A DNA stretch of 64,000 bases from Conchocele bisecta. Its lineage: Eukaryota; Mollusca; Bivalvia; Lucinida; Thyasiridae. The stretch lies in the NCBI GenBank assembly GCA_029237695.1, contig CM055277.1, positions 40,396,242 to 40,460,241 on the forward strand. The letters are read 5' to 3'. The notes under the pieces were generated by a model, which saw only the letters and a program-made list of their open reading frames with translations, was not told the DNA's origin and did no database searches. Made by a program: the position numbers and the translations under genes. Of this stretch, positions 55,937 through 64,000 are shown piece by piece (position 1 is the first letter of the stretch; each line of letters begins with the position of its first letter).

Positions 55937-58222
55937 TTAACCCTTTCAAACATAAATGACTGAAATTGAGTTTGATATTTTAATTTTTGTACACACAATG
56001 ATTTTCGAGATTAGTCGACAGTATTTATAACTAGATGGCCGCGGCCTGCATGTCGCGCCTTGTGGCGAGGCATGGACACTAAAAAAAAAGATATAGTATA
56101 ACGAAAAACTTTAACCAAAAAACTTAACCAAAAACTTCAAAGTAATTTGATCTTGACATTGGGCACAGGGGCTGCACGGGAGGGGGGTAGAATGAAAATA
56201 TAGATGATGATAAACACCCATATGAAGTTTCAAGGTAATGGGCAAAGCAGTTGCAGAGATATAGTATAACGAAAAACTTTAACCAAAAAACTTAACCAAA
56301 AACCTTAACCAAAAAACTTATTAACCAAAAACTTTAACCAAAGAACTTAACCAAAAACTTCAAAGCAATTTGACCTTGACATTGGGCACAGGGGCGCACA
56401 GGAGGAGGTAGAATGAAAATATAGATGATGATAAACACCCATATGAAGTTTCCAAGGTAATGGGCAAAGCAGTTGCAGAGATGTAGTCTAACAAACAACT
56501 TTACCAAAACAAAAAACTTAACCAAAAAACTTAACCAAAAACTTTAACCAAAAAACTTAACCAAAAACTTCAAAGTAATTTGACCTTGACATTGGGCACA
56601 GGGGCCGCACGGAAGGGGTAGAATGAAAATATAAGATGATGATAAACACCCATGTGAAGTATCAAGGTAATGGGCAAAGCAGTTGCAGAGATATAGTATA
56701 ACAAAAAACTTTAACCAAAAACTTTAACCAAAAAACTTAACCAAAAAACTTAACCAAAAACTTTAACCAAAAAACAAAAAATTAACCAAAAACTTCAAAG
56801 TAATTTGACCTTGACATTGGGCACAGGGGCAGCACGGGAGGGGGTAGAATGAAAATATAGATGATGATAAACACCCATGTGAAGTTTCAAGGTAATGGGC
56901 AAAGCAGTTGCAGAGATATAGTATAACGAAAAACTTTAACCAAAAAACTTAACCAAAAACCTTAACCAAAAAACTTAACCAAAAAACTTAACCAAAAACT
57001 TTAACCAAAGAACTTAACCAAAAACTTCAAAGTAATTTGACCTTGACATTGGGCACAGGGGCCGCACAGGAGGGGTAGAATGAAAATATAGATGATGATA
57101 AACACCGATATGAAGTTTCAAGGTAATGGGCAAAGCAGTTGCAGAGATGTAGTATAACGAAAAACTTTAACCAAAAAACTTAACCAAAAACCTTAACCAA
57201 AAACTTAACCAAAAAACTTAACCAAAAACTTTAACCAAAAAACTTAACCAAAAACTTCAAAGTAATTTGACCTTGACATTGGGCACAGGGGCCGCACGGA
57301 AGGGGGGTAGAATGAAAATATAGATGATGATAAACACCCATGTGAAGTTTCAAGGTAATGGGCAAAGCAGTTGCAGAGATATAGTATAACGAAAAACTTT
57401 AACCAAAAAACTTAACCAAAAACCTTAACCAAAAAAGTTAACCAAAAAATTTGACCAAAAACTTTAACCAAAGAACTTAACCAAAAACTTCAAAGTAATT
57501 TGACCTTGACATTGGGCACAGGGGCCGCACAGGAGGAGGTAGAATGAAAATATAGATGATGATAAACACCGATATGAAGTTTCAAGGTAATGGGCAAAGC
57601 AGTTGCAGAGATGTAGTATAACGAAAAACTTTAACCAAAAAATTTAAGCAAAAAACTTAACCAAAAACGTTAACCAAAAAACTAACCAAACACTTCAAAG
57701 TAATTTGACCTTGACATTGGGCACAGGGGCCGCATGGGAGGGGGGTAGAATGAAAATATAGATGATGATAAACACCCATGTGAAGTTTCAAGGTAATGGG
57801 CAAAGCAGTTGCAGAGATATAGTATAACGAAAAACTTTAACCAAAAACTTTAACCAAAAAACTTAACCAAAAACTTTAACCAAAGAACTTAACCAAACAA
57901 CTTAACCAAAAAACTTAACCAAAAACTTTAACCAAAGAACTTATCCAAAACTTTAACCAAAAAACTTAACCAAACAACTTAACCAAAAACCTTAACCGGA
58001 CACACGTACGTACGTACGTACGTACGTACGCCAAACGGCCGACTATATCGCGCTTTCCGCAAGCGGACGCGACAAAAATGGGGTTGTTATTTTTCTAAAA
58101 AATATGGAAATTACTTGCAAAAAGTGCAGATCCTGATGAGACGACCCGTTACGAGCCGGCTCATCTGGATCTACACTGTTGGTAAACACAGCCATAGAGG
58201 TCTGTAATGTTGAAAGGGTTAA
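55937..58222 (+). mobile_element. TTAA-target MITE with intact TTAA on both sides, split by a HINE
   Basis: TTAACCCTTTCAAACATAAATG at left (TTAA 55937-55940) and TGTTGAAAGGGTTAA at right (TTAA 58219-58222). Without the HINE it is about 235 bp; AATGATTTTCGAGATTAGTC and GATCCTGATGAGACG align with other members. Confidence 0.75.
56031..58073 (-). mobile_element. HINE family H-F, 2-kb copy with TTAACC sub-repeats
   Basis: Right end (reverse orientation) CTAGATGGCCGCGGCCTGC at 56031; left end CGCGCTTTCCGCAAGCGGAC, GCGAC at 58073 beside (GTAC)n. Eight array units spaced 205-233 bp (anchor ATTGGGCACAGG at 56158, 56381, 56591, 56816, 57048, 57278, 57511 and 57716). Each has TTTGACCTTGACATTGGGC and a variable number of TTAACCAAAAAAC 13-mers. 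Confidence 0.85.
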
Positions 58223-58509
58223 GTATTTGAAAGAAGTGTCTCAGAAACTATCGAGTCTCATTTTCCATAAAATTATTCAACCGTTCAGTTCTGATCATTA
58301 TCTTTCTGGGGCACATCTCACTTAACTTTGTACGATAAAATATGTCCGTACAAATATTTTATAATTTTACAACACATCAATGTGGCTCATTAATCCTATC
58401 ATATGAAATGTAGTGAAAAGGTGCCCCAGTTTGATAACATCATGTTAAAACGATGCTTGTGTTGTTTTCTTTGAATTCACTTCATTGTGCACTTTGGTTG
58501 GTGTAAATC

Positions 58510-59060
58510 ATTAGTGCTCCAGATAAGCTGTGTGTCTATATATACCCACTGATTTCAAGTTTGATGCATACTTTATTTTGCAAATGAATTGATGAATTTA
58601 TTGTTTGCCCTAGTTTCTTGACCAATGAAAGCACTGCTTTTCATCTAAATTAATCATTAAATGTGTCAATACACGGAGAGCTATATTTAGACAAGACCTT
58701 GTTGACATAATTTCCTGTGACGCTAACCATTTTACTGCGTGGGATCGATCGATTCAGTGTCAAATCGTCAATAGCGTAGTAGTATTGCCATTCGAAAGCA
58801 CGTTTATGGGCGATGCTTGGTGTGCACGCGAAGAGGCTGGGCCAACAATAACATAGTTATACGGTAGTTCACATATTGATTGAATTTTTAATAAACTAAT
58901 TTCTTCACTATTTGTGAACTATAACTATTACACATATTTTTCTGATATAATATAGGGAATTAAGTTGAAACATCACTTATTTGATCTGTAAAAAATCTAA
59001 AAAAAAACGTTTACTTTTTTATTCAGCTCATATAAGTGAATTTTCAACTTGATTAGTAAC
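58510..59060. repeat. hAT-like MITE end and diverged sequence
   Basis: GTGCTCCAGATAAGCTGTGTG at 58512 matches the 15218 end. TCACTTATTTGATCTG..CAGCTCATATAAGTGAATTTTC near 58975-59045 pairs imperfectly as its centre. The other end is unclear. Confidence 0.4.
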
Positions 59061-59224
59061 AAGCATTTTCCTAATTAGCTCTGTAACTACTGGAGTAATA
59101 TTGATGTGATATAGTACAGATATGCAGCTGAATTACATATGGTAATAAATCACCAGAATGGAGTCGTTCAGGGATGGCGGTTTCATTAGTTTCATCCTTA
59201 TCAGAATCAGGACATCCCTGGTAC

Positions 59225-59425
59225 ATTTCTGGCTTCCGTGTTACTTGAGATTTGAATATTGTTGTGCCCATTATAAAAGTAGTAAGATAACTACTACTCA
59301 TAATACTTTTAGGGTTGGGGCTAAGTGACTATAATGTGGTGAGGACCTGACACCATCACAACAGGTGAAATATGGAATCAAACCCAACTAAAATAACCTT
59401 AGCTTTTGGCAGGTCGTTAACACCA
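59225..59425 (+). mobile_element. Decayed S-B SINE
   Basis: GGGGCTAAGTGACTATAATG, GGTGAGGACCTGACACCATC, GAATCAAACCCAACT, AACCTTAGCTTTTGGCAGG in the S-B order. Confidence 0.5.
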
Positions 59426-59667
59426 CTAAATCAAATTAATTTTGTTGATAAGTATAATATTCATACATCAAGGTAAGTATGCACATTTAAAATATGATGA
59501 GAAGAGGGAATACCTTATGTGACCGGTGTATCAAAGGTTGTGTATACTGTAGTTACTACATAATTATGTTGAATATACTAATTTAATAAAAATAAAAAAT
59601 ACTTTGTTCAACTGAAAGTTGTGTTATCCCACCTGTGCATCTGCACATAGAAGTTCATGTACACAGC

Positions 59668-59965
59668 GCTCCAGGTAAGCATCTTGTCTAAAGACACCCC
59701 CTGATTTCAAATTTGTTGCATATTTTATTTTTGAAAATGGATCACATGGTTTTTGTTTTGGTAGAACATGCACTTGTTTGCTTTTGTCAGCTCAATTAAG
59801 TGAATTCTCAATTTTAGTAGAAAATGTGTACTCCTCAGTTTGAAAGTGAAAGCGTAGTTTCAAATTAGTGTGCATACATTATATTCCCACCTTTCAAAAT
59901 CAATCGCATTCAGGTAAATAAATGCATAAAAGACACCAATACAAGACTTTACTTGAGCTCTGTGT
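59668..59965. repeat. hAT-like MITE, decayed
   Basis: GCGCTCCAGGTAAGCATCTTG at left; AAGACTTTACTTGAGCTCTG at right. CCCCCTGATTTCAAATTTG as in the 15218 element. Confidence 0.45.
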
Positions 59966-60104
59966 ACATGTACTGTAAACAAATGGGCCACCCACTGATC
60001 AAAGGAACGGGAAGATATTGGCAGAAATTTTAGATCCCGATCGTCTTGCACGCTGCAACATTGCACTTCTGGTCTAACCGTTTTCCACAATTACTTCAGT
60101 CACT

Positions 60105-60310
60105 GAATGGGGATGGGCCATGCCGTAGTAGGAGATCTGGTATTGGACACCAGAGGTTGTGAGTTCAGTCCTCGCCATAGGCGCGAACAATAGTTGCATA
60201 CTATTTCTATCCCACTAGTCTGTCTGATGAGACTTTAATACTGTGGTCCCGTCTCTATATGACCTTAGTAGTTGATGGGATGTTTAAAAACCATCAGTAA
60301 CTGGATGTTG
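60105..60310 (+). mobile_element. tRNA-derived SINE, copy 2
   Basis: GGGATGGGCCATGCCGTAG, AGAGGTTGTGAGTTCAGTCC (B-box-like), TCTATCCCACTAGTCTGTC and ATATGACCTTAGTAGTTGATG follow the order of the 44127 copy. Confidence 0.6.
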
Positions 60311-60804
60311 AATGGCGTAGGCCCTGGTCCGGCTGGTTTGCGACTATGCTGGTTGCAAACATCGTAAAGTAATTTTTTCCAACCTGTTGCACAACTATGT
60401 TGTACATTACATTACATGTAGCATAGCCGGAATCAATTGAATTGGTGTTGGTACCTGACAGATTGATCGAGTGTGATTGATTGAATCAGATTGTTGGGAC
60501 TTCGCTGGTATCACATGTTGTAAGGTGCGTTTTATTCGCCTGTGGCCCAATATATAAATAGACAAGCTGGTAGTACCCACATGTTGAAGAAACGGACGAA
60601 GGTTCATATATACATTAAATATACATAGAAGCATCAATAAGTGTAAACAAAATAAGCTAAACATTTTTTGCTCCCTCTTATAACATTGTAATGTGTTATA
60701 AGATGGAGTTTACAAATGTTAGCTTTTATGTATATTTAGGACTCCCAAACCCCTCGCCCTACGATGCGCTTCGCCAAAAGAAATATGCCTATTAAAAAAA
60801 TCCC

Positions 60805-60888
60805 ATTACCCCACCCACCTGGTATCGTACTGTACATGAAGTTCATATATAGTACTGTATGAGACCAAGTGGGTGGGGTAATGAATTT
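60805..60888. repeat. Hairpin MITE ATTACCCCACCCAC
   Basis: ATTACCCCACCCACCTGGTAT and ACCAAGTGGGTGGGGTAAT bracket CGTACTGTAC..GTACTGTATG, giving a ~35-bp imperfect stem. Confidence 0.65.
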
Positions 60889-61068
60889 ATTTGTAATGGT
60901 CATTTTCTTTGTATCACAGGTCCGAGTATTCCACCTGTGCTATGATCTGCCTTCCGACGCACCTGTATGATATAGCGCGGTCTGTCCGTCAGTCCGATTT
61001 GCGTTAATGCAGTATATACAGGATCATGAGGAGGATGAGGAGACTATTGTATTCATATGTACATAGGT

Positions 61069-61390
61069 GGGAACACGCGATGGGTAATTTAACATTTTGT
61101 ATGTGACAGTTGAATCTGCTTATACCCCTTATGTGAGTATTACGATATTCGTAATCCTATTTTAGGGGAAGGGGCCAAGTGACTTGGTGTGGTATGGACC
61201 TGGCACCAGGTCAGGTTATTCTAATTTCAGGGCTGAATATATTTGTTCTCGATGTAAATATTCCGTTCTGATTTTGGGATTTTCCCCCCAATGCAGCAGG
61301 TTAAAATGGGATCGAACCCGTTTGCCCGGCCTTACATGACATTAGCTGTTGATAGGCCGTTAAACACTAATAAACAAACAAACAAACATA
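61069..61390 (+). mobile_element. SINE family S-B, internally deleted
   Basis: GGTGGGAACACGCGATGGG then TAATTTAAC joined directly to ATTTTGTATGTGACAG, skipping ~80 bp present at 47130-47190; tail intact. Confidence 0.75.
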
Positions 61391-61680
61391 TGTACATACA
61401 ATAAAATACAGTTGACCTTTCCCTTTAATTGGCCGGATCCCATTTACACCTGGACGGACTGAGGCAGTGTGCGTAAAGTGTATTGCTCAAGGAACAACGG
61501 ATTTGTCTCTAGTGTTGTCCTATATATGCGAGACGAGACTTTGCTGGAACAATTCATTTCCAAAGAACAGGTAAACTAAGCTAGTTACTTGTTGGGAGTT
61601 TGTTTTAAAATCGCTTTGTTGACAAACAGCGACAGTTTATCGCATCGGATTTATATCAGTCGTTTATCGATTATTAACCT

Positions 61681-61714
61681 AGCCGCCATATTGTTTATAT
61701 TGGTTACGTTATCG
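61681..61714 (+). promoter_or_regulatory. YY1-like site before a candidate start codon
   Basis: AGCCGCCATATTG at 61681 resembles the site upstream of NTAQ1 and lies 34 bp before ATG 61715. Confidence 0.25.
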
Positions 61715-61960
61715 ATGAGTGCGCGACAGGTGCTCGATGAACTCGCGCTGGAATCTCGGCGCCACGAGCACATACGGGATCTCGTTGTAATTTCACGGAG
61801 TCGCCAGTCTATTTATTCTAGGTCTGTGGTTACATCATTGCCAAGCTACATAGCCAAGTTTCGGACTCAATTTCCATTTTGTTTTTGTTTTTTGACTCCT
61901 CCACACCTTCCACCTATTCCCCCCCCCCCCCCCCCGTCATGCTATAACATCAATATTTGA
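61715..61960 (+). CDS. Possible first exon of an unknown gene
   Basis: ATG 61715 (GATGAGTGCG) reads MSARQVLDELALESRRHEHI then RDLVVISRSRQSIYSR. A TCTAG|GTCTGT junction near 61820 could be a donor. Beyond it the frame turns into FCFCFLTPP and a C-run-encoded proline stretch, which is unlikely to be coding. The early part is helical, charged and CpG-richer than its surroundings. Function unknown. Confidence 0.3.
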   Translation: MSARQVLDELALESRRHEHIRDLVVISRSRQSIYSRSVVTSLPSYIAKFRTQFPFCFCFLTPPHLPPIPPPPPPSCYNINI

Positions 61961-62760
61961 TGGAATTTCATAAAACAAAACAAAATGGGGAGGGTGACGT
62001 TTTTGTTATTGGTGAAAAAGTACTGACATTACAATATTTTTTTTAGATTTAATATGTTTAATAGCCAAACGTTTGTCGGCAGAAAAACGTGGAACAGACA
62101 GTAGTTATATGATTTACACAGTCAATAAAGTTATTTCAAGGATTTGCTTTTTTTTCTCCATTTCTCAGGTTCTGTCGCTCAAGAAAATAACACGTCACCA
62201 ACTGTGGCCGTAATACATGTAACAATATTGCAAATTTCGGAATAGATGCACAATTTCAAACACAATTTCAACTGTTCTGCCTACAAGGTGTATGATCACG
62301 TGATGAAAACAACAACAACAAGTACTGGAACTTCCAGAAGGACTCCGATTCAAAGTACGTTTTCTTTTATTGTGTCTTTTATTGTGTCCTTATTATGTAA
62401 CGGATTGTGATGACATATGACGCATCAAACGGGTCTTGTTAAAGGTACATGCCCACGTAGCAGGTTACACTGTACTACTACTTTTTATTTCTGTCATGCC
62501 TTATATGAGCCATTTGTCCACCCACTAACGAGTTATTTTTAATTACGGCGCGTGTTAATTGGTGTTAAATTGCATTTTATATGCCGCGACCAGAAAGGGT
62601 ATTTTCCGACCTCGTGATATTTTTACCAATACGCGTCACGTGACACGATCAATCATATCACATCTTTGACATGCGCAGTGAAGTATCGGAAATGGAGAAG
62701 AAAAATCTCTGTTCGAGTCCAAATCGAACTATAAAAACTATCTAAAAATAATTTTGAAGT
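61961..62760. other. Intergenic; promoter-like motifs near 62630-62700
   Basis: GCGTCACGTGACACG at about 62633 contains a CACGTG E-box, and CATGCGCAGTG at about 62671 resembles an NRF1 half-site. No exon could be confirmed; nothing else recognised. Confidence 0.3.
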
Positions 62761-62762
62761 AA

Positions 62763-63071
62763 TTAATGCAATTTCAATGTGCACGCGAGTGATAGTTTAT
62801 ATTCCAACACCCCATTTTCCTCCCCCAATATAGCTAATTTATTCCGCAGATCAGCAACTAAATCTACCAGCTCTAGTCTACCCTGTTCACTTTTAGCCAC
62901 AGGGCAGCGTAGTTGCTTATGTCTACAAAAAGTTTGGGCACTAACGAATTTACAAGGGCATCTGGGGCATTGAAATTGCGGGGCGACATAAGGAAATTTT
63001 CTACGTCTCGATAGATGCCTTCGTAGATAGTCTTTACACGTAAACGTTTTACAACAAGTCACACACTCCAT
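62763..63071 (-). CDS. Small C2H2-type zinc-finger / coiled-coil protein
   Basis: 102 codons from ATG 63071 to TAA 62763, no intron needed. Residues 1-25 carry C-x2-C with H about 12 residues later (ECVTCCKTF..YLRRHLSRR). Residues 33-55 have FQCPRCPCKFVSAQTFCRHK and a terminal Cys, C2HC-like. Residues 63-95 (LELVDLVADLRNKLAILGEE) have heptad-like Leu spacing typical of a coiled coil. The first finger may be incomplete. It could be a small nuclear factor, a last exon, or a transposon-derived gene. A HINE begins about 18 bp upstream of the ATG, so its promoter may be displaced. Confidence 0.55.
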   Translation of the reverse strand: MECVTCCKTFTCKDYLRRHLSRRRKFPYVAPQFQCPRCPCKFVSAQTFCRHKQLRCPVAKSEQGRLELVDLVADLRNKLAILGEENGVLEYKLSLACTLKLH

Positions 63072-63088
63072 TATATATATGTATTTTT

Positions 63089-64000
63089 AGCCAGGTTTTT
63101 TAAAAAAAAATCCAGGCTATTGGATTGGCGAAAGCCGGGCGGGCGGGCGGGCGGGCGGGCGGCGGGCGGCGGGCGGCGGGCGGCGGGCGGCGCCGGGCGG
63201 CGTCCACAATCAATGTTAAGTTTTCGTGTTTGAGTCCATTTCTTTGTTACTGTACCACCTAGGACCACCAAACTTTCATAGCTTCATAATCAGGGGTGCC
63301 CACATATACACTATCCAACATGTTACATTTTTTTTAATTTTTTAACTTGACCCATTTTTTTCCGCGCAATCGACTTAGCCATTTTTAATGTTTAAGTTTT
63401 CGCGTTTTCAATGTTAAGTTTTCGTGTTTAAGTCCATTTCTTTGGTACTGTACCACCTAGGACCACCAAACTTTCACAGCTTCATAATCAAGGGGTGCCC
63501 ACCACATATCACTATCCAACATGTTACTTTTTTTTTTAACTTGACCCATTTTTTCCATTTTTTGCCGCGCAATCGACTTAGCCATTTTCAATGTTAAGTT
63601 TTCGCGTTTTCAATGTTAAGTTTTCGTGTTTAAGTCTATTTCTTTGGTACTGTACCACTAGGACCACCAAACTTTCACAGCTTCATAACCAAGGGGTGCC
63701 TACCAATATCAACTATCCAACATGTGACCATTGTTTTACCTTCACCTATTATTTCTACGTAATTGACTTAGCCATTTTCAACGTTAACTTTTTAACGTAC
63801 GTCTGGTTAAATTTTTTGGTTAAAACTTTTTTGTTATACTATATCTCTGCAACTGCTTCGCCCATTACCTTGAAACTTCACATGGGTGTTTATCATCGTC
63901 CATATTTTCACTCTAACCCCCAACCGTGCGGCCCCACCCTTGTGCGCAATGTCAAGGACAAATTACTTTGAATTTATTTGTTAAAGTTTTTTCGTGTACT
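63089..64000 (+). mobile_element. HINE family H-C, copy 3 (runs off the window)
   Basis: TTTTTAGCCAGG hairpin closed by TCCAGGCT, GGATTGGCGAAAGCCGGGCG and a long CGGGCGGGCGG tract. Then 191-bp-type units (AATGTTAAGTTTTCG, AGCTTCATAATCA) and the start of the other array (CTTCGCCCATTACCTTG, CACATGGGTGTTTATCATC). Inverted relative to copies 1 and 2. Confidence 0.8.

Noticed and set aside
56100..57990. Telomere-like TTAACC repeats
   Set aside because: The unit is a 13-mer inside a dispersed element, not the TTAGGG repeat expected at mollusc telomeres.
59071..59301. Minus-strand frame containing PEMYQGCPDSDKDETNE
   Set aside because: Slightly protein-like, but it overlaps a decayed SINE and has only weak splice candidates.
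1..64000. Rolling-circle Rep/helicase, integrase or reverse transcriptase gene
   Set aside because: None seen in any frame; all HINEs and SINEs here appear non-autonomous.

Overview
This window looks like animal nuclear DNA, most likely from a bivalve mollusc. It is AT-rich and has small exons separated by long introns. It is packed with families I know from bivalve genomes: Helitron-like 'pearl/HINE' elements with internal tandem arrays, TTAA-target and hAT-type MITEs, and SINEs with an AATAAACAAACAAAC tail. The species assignment is inference. Most open frames are repeat-derived and were left out.

One gene is certain. NTAQ1 (protein N-terminal glutamine amidohydrolase, N-degron pathway) lies on the + strand in six coding exons from 12270 to 28937. 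All splice sites are canonical and phase-consistent, and they give a 209-residue protein with the Cys/His/Asp triad in place. Transposon ends come within about 20-40 bp of four of its internal exons. Weaker gene evidence: a three-exon unit of unknown function (43444-44716, +), a small zinc-finger/coiled-coil frame (62763-63071, -), a possible first exon at 61715, and a decayed MULE transposase at 2552-3110.

Layout. 1-1209: end of a composite HINE (H-C). 1469-5007: a long-palindrome MITE split by a hAT-like element (1574-4310), which itself holds a MULE (2321-3593, 9-bp duplication). 5270-7711: diverged GGCCATCTTGGAT repeats, a TTAA MITE and HINE pieces. 7944-11067: hAT-type element with an H-C HINE inserted; its unfilled relative is at 41412-42416. 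11131-29473: NTAQ1 locus, with MITEs, H-A HINEs and a four-level nest (18425-23009) in intron 3. 29832-34259: H-E HINE, GGCCATC repeats, H-A HINE and SINE. 37518-47068: inverted ends of a TTAA-target element, each backed by an AGCTTGC array, enclosing the unknown three-exon gene. 47085-49382: SINE and a second H-B HINE. 49383-54190: sparse. 54195-55445: 203-bp tandem array. 55937-58222: TTAA MITE filled by a 2-kb HINE. 58510-62760: MITEs, SINEs and a candidate exon. 62763-64000: zinc-finger frame and the left end of an H-C HINE.

The main theme is that at least seven HINE families with unrelated repeat units share one plan. They have a 5' hairpin after a T run, a GTCCGTCC-rich stretch, a tandem array carrying an AGGTCAAGGTCA-like core, and a 3' hairpin followed by TCTAGTTT or TCTTGTTT. 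Several insertions can be read against an empty site inside this same window.
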